This document shows positions 24,293 to 34,074 of a stretch of 64,000 bases of DNA, in pieces. Location: positions 951,529 through 1,015,528 of the forward strand of contig JANAVB010005598.1 in NCBI GenBank assembly GCA_029216955.1, given 5' to 3'. The first letter of the stretch is position 1. Each line of letters starts with the position of its first letter. The notes under the pieces are model-generated. The model saw only the letters and a list, made by a program, of their open reading frames with translations. It was not told the origin of the DNA and did not search any database. The stretch comes from Iris pallida. Its lineage: Eukaryota > Streptophyta > Magnoliopsida > Asparagales > Iridaceae. A program made the translations under genes and the position numbers.

Positions 24293-26032
24293 CACTACTA
24301 AAATAAGTCAAATCTGCGACGTAATTAGCGACACCCATTTAAAACGTCGCTAATAATTTGGATATTAGCGACGTACTTTAAAAACATCGCTAAATGTCGC
24401 GGTTTGAGAATTATAGCGACGTTCGGCGAGGTTTAGTGACTACGGTAAACATATTTGAAAATTACGTCGCTGAACGTCGCTATATTTTTACAATCAGCGA
24501 CATTTTGCGACACAAGCACCATTGAGTCGCAATATTCTAAATAATTTGCGACATTTAGCGACGTCTTTTTCTAGACGTCGCTAAATTACCTCAAATAGGG
24601 CTCCCCAATTCAATATTTCATTTCTCACCCAATTTTCTATTTCCCGCTCGACGCCCCCCTCCGCACTCCGTTCGACGCCCCTCTCCTCCTCCGTTCGATC
24701 CCCTACCCGGCGACCCCCTCGGTGCCCCCACCTCCGACGACCCTCTGCCCTCCTCCTCCGGTCGATCCCCGACCCTCTGCCCCCCTCGGTGCCCCCACCT
24801 TTGATGACCCTCTGCCCCGACGATCCCCTACCCGGAGCCTCATCCACCCCCTAACCCCCTCTGGCTCGGGTAAACCCTAATCCTCCATTTCCTACTTTCT
24901 GAGTTAGCTTTATGATTACAGTTATCATGCTCCCCCGCGACCAGGACACATGGATATAGACACATGATACGTTGTCTTGAATAGTTTTGTATGCTAATTT
25001 TGTATTGTACATACTGTTTGATGTATGTATCCAAATGAGGTGATCTTCTCTATTAGAAGGGCTTAGAGGAATCTGAGTTATTGCAATGGCTTCATGGATA
25101 GGGAATAATTGAAATACCAACTCATTATCCTATTTGCAACTATTAGAAAGAATTAGCTTACTAACTCTACTCACTTGAATGTTTGCGCTAACATGTCCGA
25201 CAACTCTATATGAAGGCATATTAGGTACCCAAGGGTATAACCAAATGTTTATTAAGGATCCGTTCCTAATAGACCAATACACACTCTTAATAAGACGATG
25301 TCTGCAGCTGAGAATACTAGACCAGACACAAGAAAATGAAGGTGAGACATTGGCCGACCAAAATTCTTCTTGCTGTAAATACTTGTCCTTCAATAGTTTA
25401 ACCCACTTAGAGTTAGGGTTGCTGAGAAATCTATATGCTAGTTTCACTATCAGAGCCTTGTTGGTCAATTCAGGGTTCCAAATTCTCCTTGTGATGTACC
25501 GGTGTTGAGTGTTCCACCGAAGGGGTCGGCGAACCCAGGATGAAAATGTGCTTCTGTGTATTTATTGTTATTTATTAAACTACAAGAAGAAAATGTGATT
25601 CTGTGAACATTCTGTATTTTTTTTGTATTTTAGCGACGTTTAGCGACGCTTACCGACGTTGATCTGCGTCGCTAAACATCAGTAAACGTCGCTAAATCAC
25701 CAGGTATAGCGACGTTTACCGACCCATTTTCCCTCTGCTACAACGTTGGTAAACGTCGGTGAAAAGTAGCATACGTCGCTAAATTCACCGACGTTGACCG
25801 ACATCAGAGAGACGTCGCTATTTTTCCGACGTGGTGTCGGTGAACGTCGGTGATTAGTGACATTTCTTTAGCGTCGTTAAGCGTCGGTAATAGCGACGAT
25901 TATCGACATTTTGCCTGTCAGCGATATGGCTTTTCGCGACCACAGAAAAACGTCGGTAAATATGATTAGCGACGCTTTTTGTCATTTTAGCGATGTTTTC
26001 TGGCGTCGCTAATATGACCTATTCTGGTAGTG
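24293..26032. mobile_element. CACTA 2, non-autonomous, inside PMD pseudogene
   Basis: The 1,740-bp element starts CACTACTAAAATAAGTC and ends TTCTGGTAGTG, with 3-bp duplication TTT on both sides. GCGACG/CGTCGC subterminal repeats at 24310-24590 and 25634-26010 resemble those of CACTA 1, so the same proteins could act on it. It has no transposase. The interior contains a C-rich leader-like stretch (24596-24870) and a LINE fragment (25130-25468). Confidence 0.93.
25130..25468 (-). pseudogene. LINE (non-LTR) pol C-terminal fragment inside CACTA 2
   Basis: The frame reads NKALIVKLAYRFLSNPNSKW, then LLKDKYL, then VWSSILSCRHRLIKSVYW and RNGSLINIWLYPWVP. This is the segment between the reverse transcriptase and the C-terminal zinc-finger/RNase H part in plant LINEs. 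It is only about 110 residues with no RT or endonuclease, so it is a captured or inserted fragment. Its composition differs from the surrounding subterminal arrays. Confidence 0.8.
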
Positions 26033-27120
26033 TTTTTTCATAATATGTTCAAGTCATTGCTTGCACTAGAGCCTACTTAATAGGACTAATTAGCGCAATT
26101 TGTTCCCAGACTCATCAGATAAGGTAGATTTGCGTTTTCTACCTTTTTTGGTTTATCTGACTGAACCTACGCGCTACGCTTGGGGGGCATCAGTGCTAGC
26201 ATATCTATATAGTTCTATGCCAGATTTGTACAATTTCTCTCCGTGGATAAAAGGAAGAAAAATTTAAATGGATGTATGACATTAATACATGTATAAAGTT
26301 GTTAATTAATTTCATTTACGTTCAAAATATGTATACTTATATCATATGATCATAATTTCTAGGTATGGTCATATGAGCACTTTTATATTGATAGACCGAT
26401 CTCCCGTATTAATACCGACGACGGTGTTTTCCCGTCAGTATTACGGTGGACTACGGCGGCAGCAGATCCCTTACATTGTAAACACTCGGATGTACCTCTA
26501 TATCGGGGCCACTTTGATTCACTAAAGTATAACGAGGTAAAATATATCTAATATAAAGATGATCAAGTCAATATGTTTATTATCTTATATTTTTTTTGAC
26601 ATCAAATTAATAGGTAATATATCTACCGTACCAACTTGAAGAGCAGAATCCTTTAGAGATACAAACTATAGCCTTCGACCATAGTCTCCATAATATTCTA
26701 TGGTGATATAATGTACCATCCAGCTGATCATGTTATGCGACAATTTTGGATGAAAAAACACATTCCCGAAGAGCCGTATTGTTTAAATCGTAGTAGAGGC
26801 AACGCAATGGTAAGAGCACGCAGAATGATTCCTGGATGGAATTCTAGATTTAAAACACATAAAGTGGCACACTTGTCTGAAATGATGAACTCTATGTCAG
26901 ATGGTAAGTTCAATAAATTAAATTCCCAAATAAATTATACAAAATTATATGCTCATAGTTGTTTAAATGGTGTAACATTAGGTGATATTGCATATAGATC
27001 TTGGTGGGGAGCTCCTCTCATCAGTAACAGATCCTACTGATATGAGGAGCCTCGATTCCAACATCGGGCCATAGATGATTCTAGTTTGCATGGATTTTAT
27101 GAACATGTAGTTAGAAAGGT

Positions 27121-27152
27121 AAGTCTTTTTTTATGAAAATGTATGTCTCTCT
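27121..27152. other. Junction of PMD donor site and CACTA 3
   Basis: Only 32 bp separate the GTAAGT donor at 27120 from the CACTA end at 27153, which suggests insertion in a PMD intron. Confidence 0.5.
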
Positions 27153-27849
27153 CACTACAAGAAAAAAAGACGATTCTTGACGGTTTATAAGTTGACGGTC
27201 GTCAAAAGCCGTCAACAATAGTGGTTTTCTTGATGTATTTAGGCTTACGTCAAGAGAGGCCCTTTTATTTGTTAAATTAGCAATTTTATACCATGTATGT
27301 TGACGGTTTCGGAGGATCCGTCAAGAAACAACAATTTATTTATTGGCGGTTTTGGCGATAACCGTCAAGTAATGTATGTGCCAAAAACTTAGCAGAAATT
27401 TTTCAACTGCCATTTTAGTAAAATTTCAAAAAATTTATATGTGTTGACGGTTGTGGTTCCATTTAATGGATGAACCCAGCAAACTTTCTCCCGATCGTCC
27501 CCTTCCTTTCCTCCTCTCTTCCTAACTTTTTCCTTCTTTAGAGAGAGAGCCCCCCACTCCTGTCCTCTAAAGAGCCCCCACTCCTCTCCTCTTTCACCAC
27601 CCTAAGAGAGAAACCCTAACCCTAGTTTTCTCCATAAATTTGGATGCTCTATGGAGGGCCAGGAGAAAATAGAAAAACTCTAACCCTAACCCTAGTTCTT
27701 CGACCTAGCCCCTGGAGAGAAACTGGACCGGGGTCGGCTGCCGCCCGGACAGCCCCCGCGTCGCCGTCGTCCGGCTCCCGTGTCGCCGCCGTCCGGCTCC
27801 CCGACGCTCGCCTGAGCGGTGCCCTCCCCCCCGCCGCTCTCAACCGGCT

Positions 27850-28033
27850 CACCGCTGTGAGGCCGGGCGGCGGAGGCCATGTCGGGGAACCACCTGGAGG
27901 AGGTGAAGAGGATGGTGGAGGTGTACAGGAGGCCGCTGGTGAGGCTCGGAGGCACGAGCCTGACGGTGCCGATGGTGGCGGCCGCGGCGGCCGCCGCCGA
28001 GGTCAGGGTCGAGCTGGAGGAGTCGGTGATGAT
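27850..28033 (+). pseudogene. PAL: Phenylalanine ammonia-lyase exon-1 fragment
   Basis: PAL makes cinnamate from phenylalanine at the entry to phenylpropanoid metabolism. Here only an N-terminal piece remains: [19 protein letters not shown], then [20 protein letters not shown] and an Ala-rich stretch, then [11 protein letters not shown]. In known PALs this block follows DPLNW; here PL is followed by a TGA at 27860-27862 where Trp is expected. The active-site Ala-Ser-Gly region is absent. The piece is very GC-rich in AT-rich surroundings and sits inside CACTA 3, so it looks like a captured gene fragment. Confidence 0.72.
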
Positions 28034-29431
28034 TCTAAGCCATATTTTTAGATCAAAATTTGACAGTATATATGCACTTCCTAATCTCCGTCTTCAACTG
28101 TGATTGATTTTTGTGGCAATTTACTGAGTGTTTTTTTGTACTTCTGCTTATTTCTTGAAAAAATAGTACATAAGAATTTTTGGTGAGTAAGTTCTTCAAG
28201 ACTTAAGGTTAAGTTCTTGAGCCCAAGCATTCATAATCTGCAAAGAGGTGGGGGACTCTTTGATCATTTGAGTATATTGAATGGAAGTTCCTGTGAACTT
28301 CTATTTCTTTGTACATAACCTTTTCCAGTTGGAAAGCTCAACAGTTCTAATTGGAGAATTCTACAACTACAACAAATCCCCAATTACTCACAAGAATATT
28401 TGTTCTTCAATGTTTCTCAATATCTAAATGGTCACGGAATTATTCATCATCATGTACAATTGTACACCATAAACGATGTTTGAGAAAGAAAGATTGGTCA
28501 TCTCTTGTAGTAACACGAAGTTTGTTGTTTCATGCATGTATTCCAAATACTATTGGAGTAATGTAGTTTTTATTTCATGTTGGTTATCAATTATTTGCCT
28601 TCTCTTGTTGGCGTAGGAGGGATTTGGAGTAAAATATTCAGATCTCAGCCTGAATATTTTCCAAATTGTCCTAGGCTATTTGGAAAGGAAGGAAGATTAC
28701 AAAGTTCAATACCTATGAACTCAAGATCGAATTCTTTTGAAGGGGAATATGTTTCCAAATTAGTTGACCTATTTGTGTCGCATTGATCTTTTTTTTGGGT
28801 TAGTTCTATGCACTTCCTACAGGTCGGCTTTGCTCGAGGACAACGCCAGGTGATGGCAAATGGAGCCAAGCTAGCACCCCACTGCACATTTGGTTAAACT
28901 TCTATCTAGGTAAACGACAGAAGTTTTTTTTTTAAGAATTTTTTTGAGTTACTAGAATTTTTTTTAAGGCACTTGAAGTTTTTGGCATAACCGAATTAGA
29001 TATCAGTAGTCAATGAAATATTTCTAGTGATTTGCTGTTAATGCATGATCCTTGGTACAAAATTTTATGGTGCTCTGGACCAGTTGCAATATTTCTCATT
29101 AAGGAACCTTGGTGACCCTTTCATTGGGAGCAACTATGTCGTCCGTTCCAGGCAAGTTGAAGTGGGGGGTGTTATATTGGTTTGCACTTCTTTGGCAATT
29201 GGAGAAAAATGAACTGGGGTTTTCATAACTAATTGTGGCACTGAAGGAAATTTGCATGGTATTCTAGTTGGGTAGGTGACCTTAGCTATCAACTGAGGTG
29301 ACCACTGGTGTAATCACTGGCTTAGCCAAACATGTACCTTCTTACTCTTCCAAGAATAATCCCATTTTAGGACTAAGAATTTTCAACGTGATTCGTGCCA
29401 TATTATATCACTGTGCCAAAAGAAAAAAATC

Positions 29432-29477
<46 letters not shown>

Positions 29478-30475
29478 TGATGTCCACCCAGATTGATGGT
29501 TAATAAATTTCCATATTATATCAATGTGCCAAAAGAAAAAAAAAACAATAATGATGAAGAGCTGAATGGGCTAATTTATTACTTTTATTCTATAGAGGTC
29601 AACTATGGGTCATGTATGACCCACGAGCTGGTATACGTGCGCTGAGCAACAATAACCTGGTTGAGTATCAAGCATGAATTGGATGGACTCCAACATCTTA
29701 ATGCACAAGTCTGAGCCATTTCTAATCAGCCAAATAAATATTTGTAACGGATCAGCATCATTTTGCCCCAGTCATCCATGAAAATCAAGTTGTCTATGGA
29801 ACATAATTTTTCTTAATAATGTTTTTCTTATCAACTTTTCTCATAATTTCGATTCATTAGAACATAAAATTTCTTATCTTGCACTATTAACTTCTATGTC
29901 AGGTTTGTTATTGATGCGGTGAGAGCTGAGAATGGGACACATGCTACATACATAAACGTGTCCATGGCTTCAATGTATGATCATTGTCAGGTTTACCTGG
30001 ATGAGGTTCGGTCAGAGCCTTAAAATTTACTCTTTACTATCTTACTGGATAATGGTATCATTATCTGTATCCTTATCGTGTCCGTATTGTACAATACAGA
30101 CCAACTATTTACTGTACATATATGAAACTATCCATATCGTATCTGCATCGTATCATTATCTATATCTGTATCTTGTATTCCTGTCGTGTCCTTAAGGTAT
30201 CAGTATTGGTAAATATAGGTACCAACTATGGATAGGAGAAAGGTAGTTATCCTTTTTCTGATACTTCAAAGGTAACTGTGATGCATCTGAAGGATCAAAA
30301 TTTGACCTGGCTCTTCACTTTACCCCAGACAAGTGCAAAAAATTAGCCGTATCTACAAAAGGCAAGTTGTAACTGGTATGCTGCTTATTTTCCATAATAG
30401 GAATGCCACCAATACTCGTGCCCAGACACTGTACTGCTTGTTTTTTGTTCCTTTCAACAACTCTCCTTTTCCAAC
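28034..30475. other. Unassigned interior, possible captured exons
   Basis: No firm gene. About 29900-29992 is bounded by AG and GTTTAC, and reads FVIDAVRAENGTHATYINV in one frame. It could be a captured exon, but I do not recognise it. A TA microsatellite lies at 29437-29475. Other ORFs are short and have no motif. Confidence 0.35.
29437..29475. repeat. (TA)n microsatellite
   Basis: Pure TA repeat of about 39 bp. Confidence 0.95.
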
Positions 30476-31587
30476 CGTTTCACTTCAAAATGCCTAAAAT
30501 TGGCTTTTGAAAGAAAACTAGAAAAAGTACAAAAGTACAAGTTGTTTCTGGGAAGTATTGCTATGGAAGTCTGATCTGAGAGCAATCACTTTGTTCCTTG
30601 GACTGTACGATGATGATAAAAAAAACCACTTGAAGAAGACGAACAATCGGAAGAACTAAGTCACCAGAAAGGTATCGAGCAATGGCACTGATGGCACAGT
30701 CGAATGCTTTCCTGCTTTGCTTCACCCTGTTCTTGAGAAAAAGTTGAAGAAATGCTTCTGGGAATATCACTCTGAAAGTATGAGTTTTCTCAGAATCTCC
30801 TCTCCTGTATAACTTCTTTTTTTCTGTGTTGAAAATAAGTCTATTTATAGACTAGACCATCTGTGCCTAAAAAGCAACAAAATTTGGTAACTGTCACCCA
30901 CGATGAGAATCAAACTTTACGCGTGATGACATGTGTCCCACGTAGAGTTTTGATCTCTACGCATGGTGACACGTGTCCCACTACTTCAACAAAATGAGGA
31001 GAGCACGTACACACGTTCCTCGATAAGTGTGGCATGAAAGCCACATAAGCAGACCATGTTCTCATGTAGCCAGAAAAGATCGGGCGTAAAAATGACCCAA
31101 AATATTCTTCCTGCGTAAAGTAGCAGACTGGGCATAAAATAGCCCAAAATAAACTTTCCGCATAAAGTGGCTGAAAATAGCCTTGAGCATAAAATTAACT
31201 CAAATAAACTTTACGCGCACAAAAGCCTTGAGCGTAAAAGCTCGAATAGCTTTCGTTCGTAAAAGAAGCAGTCTTTTGAGCGTAAAGTAGCCCATCTGCA
31301 CACTAAACGACAAGTGTTGGGTTTGGTGTAAATCAAATCTTCTCGACTTCTGTGCTGTCCTCTGTCAGAAAATTATTACGTCAGAACAGTATCACGCGCA
31401 TTAAATGCGATGATTCGACAGCTTGTCCCTCGCGTAAAAGCTTTGAGGATGGCTCTCGCGTAAAAGTAGCTCGCGTAAAGTTTTACTCTGTTTGTCTTGC
31501 GTAAAGTCTGAGTTTGACTCGGTTTGACTTGCGTAAAGCTCTCAACTTCTTTGACTTGGTCCATGAAACACTTTTTACGCTCCTACA
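30476..31587 (-). mobile_element. 3' LTR of element A (Tat/Ogre-like, reverse orientation)
   Basis: Its reverse complement aligns along its whole length with the LTRs of element B: the same AATTGGCTTTT, AGTATTGCTATGGAAGTCTG and TTTACGCTCCTACA landmarks. The outer end near 30476 has decayed from TGTTTCG to CGTTTCA. A minus-strand TATAAATA at 30842-30849 corresponds to the B LTR TATA box. Many GCGTAAA motifs have become GCATAAA, as expected of an older methylated copy. The rest of A extends past the right edge of the window. Confidence 0.85.
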
Positions 31588-31602
31588 AGACCCCCTTCAA
31601 AG
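31588..31602 (-). other. Polypurine tract of element A
   Basis: On the minus strand this is CTTTGAAGGGGGTCT, directly before the LTR, and nearly identical to the tract at 58065-58079 of element B. It primes plus-strand DNA synthesis in LTR elements. Confidence 0.85.
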
Positions 31603-31768
31603 TTTTCAAATATTTTCAAAATTTGAAATACTTTGAACATAAGCGTAAAATCCAAGATATCCAACGGTCATATGCGTAAAATTCAGGATACTCAACAGTC
31701 CGCGTAAAAGTCGAGATATCCAACCGTCAGCATAAATTTTGAGAATTTGAACCGATTTCAAAAATTCT

Positions 31769-31778
31769 CAATAAATAG
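31769..31778 (+). promoter_or_regulatory. TATA-like box of A antisense gene
   Basis: CAATAAATAG lies 90 bp upstream of the ATG at 31868, at the place where B has a perfect TATAAATA. It is probably a degraded TATA box. Confidence 0.5.
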
Positions 31779-31867
31779 AGTTTTACGAATAGAGAGAGAA
31801 CTTTACTCTTTCTCGAAATTTCTATCTCTCTTTGTTCTCCTTCCTTTCATACTCTCACTTCGACTCG

Positions 31868-32009
31868 ATGGCCCCCAAGAGCAAGACCACCGCCGGCAGC
31901 AAGGGCAAGAAGCCCGCCGCTTCGCCGACAACCGATCGCACAAAAACCAACACCCCATCATCAGCAGCACCCCGACAGTCCAACCCCGCTGTGGTTCCGG
32001 CCATGAAAG
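31868..32009 (+). pseudogene. Element A antisense ORF, exon 1
   Basis: Exon 1 starts MAPKSKTTAGSKGKKPA and is rich in Lys, Ser, Pro and Thr. It ends MK plus one base before a GT donor at 32010. Joined to the acceptor AG at 32537-32538 it reads on in phase as VDLQIHPLAEIFG, exactly parallel to the B copy. The start codon here is intact, unlike in B. It is antisense to the expected gag-pol of A. No known domain is recognised. Confidence 0.7.
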
Positions 32010-32538
32010 GTAGAGCACTACCTAACTTCGGCCGTGAGTTCGTCGGAGAAGAAGAAGAATCGAAGAATCAAACTTAAAACTCCACGCCCACGTTATACGT
32101 GTCAGCGTAAAAAATGAAATAAGAAAATACTCCCACGTTTATCGTGTCAGCGTAAAAATAGAAACATACGCCCATGTCTATACGTACAAGCGTAAAAATT
32201 AAAATACGCTCACATCAATATGTGCCAGCGTAAAATTCGCATTACGCTCACATCAATATGTGCCAGCGTAAAATCCACAATACGCTCACATCAATATGTG
32301 CCAGCGTAAAATTCATAATATGCTTACATCAAATATGTGCTAGCGTAAAATTCACAAGTGAAAGACTTTGCGTAAAAACAAAGAACTTTTACACTTTAAA
32401 TTTTTTATCAACTTTAATAAGCGTAAAGTTTGCATAGTCAGAGTCTTTAATCTTTATGCATAAAACTCAGACCAAGTCATCGACGTAAAAATTCAATTTA
32501 GATTTTGACTAACTTGATTTTTCTTTTTCTTTTGGAAG
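32010..32538 (+). other. Intron of A antisense gene, with palindrome array
   Basis: The 529-nt intron has a GT donor and a pyrimidine-rich AG acceptor. About half of it is the tandem palindrome array at 32083-32346. Confidence 0.65.
32083..32346. repeat. Seven tandem TACGC...GCGTA palindromes
   Basis: Units start at about 32083, 32129, 32167, 32205, 32242, 32281 and 32319. The typical unit is TACGCTCACAT, loop CAAT, ATGTGCCAGCGTA. Earlier units carry CCACGT with ACGTG, so inner stem bases change in pairs. Confidence 0.88.
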
Positions 32539-32643
32539 TGGATTTGCAAATTCACCCGCTTGCAGAAATATTTGGCTCATCAACTGGTATGGTGGGCTCA
32601 AATTACTTGGAGAACTTGTCCCATGTGGAGTTCCCTCAGTCGG
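32539..32643 (+). pseudogene. A antisense ORF, exon 2 first block
   Basis: This block encodes DLQIHPLAEIFGSSTGMVG, then SNYLENLSHVEFPQS, matching the B copy closely. It stops abruptly where element D is inserted. The sequence resumes at 43925 with NPKYPEERQQL. Confidence 0.85.
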
Positions 32644-33475
32644 TGTCACGACCCGCACCCACTCTGAGGGTACGAGAACGTAACATCGCCCAGCCTACGC
32701 CGCAGTATTGGCGGTAGAACTCTGTTCTAGGTCATGAACTATAACTAATGTAACATGAAATACTCTCCAAAAGGAGGCCAAACACAGAGGTACAACTCAA
32801 TCACAATCTAAGGTAGAATATAGCAATCTAAGGTAGAATATAGCACGATGGAAATAGATAAAGAAAATTCTCAACTGAGGTACAACAGAAATGAAATAAC
32901 ATAAGTCTCAACAACTACCAGTCTCCACAATAATGAAACTCTGAATCCAGACAACTACTAACATAAAAATAAGGAATAGACTAGACTATCTACACTAAGC
33001 ATGGGTATCATCCTCAGCGGCTGCCTGAACCTCCCCAGGGGTCCAGGTCGCGAGTGTCATCTAGGCAAGCTCCAAATTAAGGGGTGCATGGTTCCTCATC
33101 ATCCTCTGTAAAATTTTCAACAGGTCCAGTCAGGACGGGAGCGAGCACAATACATCTCACGCAGATCATAACAGGTTAAAAAATATAAACATGCAAGAGA
33201 GTACGATACATAAAACTGAAAGAAAATACATGATGTAAATAGAGAGAGAACTGTAATAGAAATATCTACTATAAGTAGAGAACTACCAGTGACTAGTGAT
33301 TTAGAGTACAAGGTCGACGTGTGAACGACTGGATTTGCACATAAATATACTAAAGAGGCACACATGGTTATACTACTTTGGAATTGTTCACATGACTATT
33401 TATACTACCCCATACCACAATCAATACACAAGGATCCAGACAAGTTATGTTACACACATGATTTTCACATGAAAG

Positions 33476-33557
33476 CCCATAAATGGGTGCACATAAAGTA
33501 TACATGAGGGCTCATAAATGAGTGCACATGAAATTCACATGAAGGCCCATAAATGGG
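33476..33557. repeat. Three hairpin units, CCCAT/ATGGG type
   Basis: CCCAT-AA-ATGGG at 33476-33487, CTCAT-AA-ATGAG at 33511-33522 and CCCAT-AA-ATGGG at 33546-33557, each followed by a TGCACAT motif. The middle unit has changed both arms together. The copy in the right LTR is at 39987-40068. Confidence 0.85.
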
Positions 33558-33999
33558 TGCACATGAAGTATAGGTTATACATGAGATACATAAGAAACAT
33601 GACCGAACATAAGAGCACATGAGAGTACACGATCATGCATGAACGAGCATGAAGCACATGAGAAACATGAATAACATGAGAGCGAGGAATACATGATGTA
33701 CATGAAACACACGACATGATATATCCGATGCTCCCGAGGGGGATAACATCGCATGAAAAGATCCATATAGTACCAATCCGTGATAATATCGTAACAGCAT
33801 CAAATAAGGTAAACTAGAGCAGGAATATAATTCTAAGCAAGTTATGAAATGATCAGAGAATGTACTCGCCTGGTATCCGAATAGCTATAGTAAATGTACT
33901 ATCCGAGATGAGGTACCTGACTTCTAGTTAGAGCAACACAAGTCAAGATGTATACAGGGGATGATAAATGTAATCTATAATGCATCTGCATACTGTCTA

Positions 34000-34074
34000 G
34001 GTCAAACTAGACTAAAGTCAACACTTGGTCAACTCTAGTCAACCATACTAGTCAAACTAGGTCAACTAGGTCAA
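34000..34074. promoter_or_regulatory. W-box cluster in D LTR
   Basis: Seven [AG]GTCAA motifs in 75 bp, mostly within CTAGGTCAA-like units. The cluster is repeated at 40511-40585 in the other LTR, and a similar one is at 45481-45590 in element C. Function is inferred only from the WRKY core match. Confidence 0.5.

Larger units (their letters stand above)
23580..27120 (+). pseudogene. Plant mobile domain (MAIN-like/PMD) pseudogene
   Basis: A multi-exon gene of the plant-mobile-domain family, which is found in transposon-derived and host nuclear proteins. Likely exons: 23580 to about 23697 (starts MASQNDGLIPEG); about 23769-24229 with VERWGPERNTFQLPFGEMSI and NILGLPITGEP; about 26045-26262 with VDLRFLPFLVYLTEPTRYAWG; 26363-26536 with VWSYEHFYIDRP; and 26613-27120 with DHVMRQFWMKKHIPEEP. 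Junctions have GTAAGT-type donors. It is inactivated by a TAA at 23841-23843, frame changes near 26110 and 26695, and insertion of CACTA 2 between exons two and three. A GTAAGT at 27120 implies that it once continued. Confidence 0.75.
27153..30475. mobile_element. CACTA 3, left part only
   Basis: CACTACAAGAAAAAAAGACG at 27153 is a typical CACTA terminus. It is followed by about seven subterminal TTGACGG/CCGTCAA motifs to about 27450, a different repeat family from CACTA 1 and 2. No matching TAGTG end is found before element A begins at 30476. The right end may lie beyond the window, or may have been lost. The right boundary given is simply where A starts. Confidence 0.6.

Noticed and set aside
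27612..27695. Telomere-like CCCTAA repeats
   Set aside because: Only two or three CCCTAA units in each of two spots, the size of plant telo-box motifs near leaders and not an interstitial telomere.
27644..28051. 135-codon GC-rich ORF as a gene
   Set aside because: Out of frame with the recognisable PAL piece and without a domain; it is a compositional shadow.
33600..33720. CRISPR-like regular repeats
   Set aside because: ACATGA-type short repeats without uniform repeats or spacers, in a plant LTR.
33117..33766. Cys-rich short ORFs in D LTR, repeated at 39628-40452
   Set aside because: They recur only because the LTR is duplicated; frames are short, in LTR sequence and lack signals.
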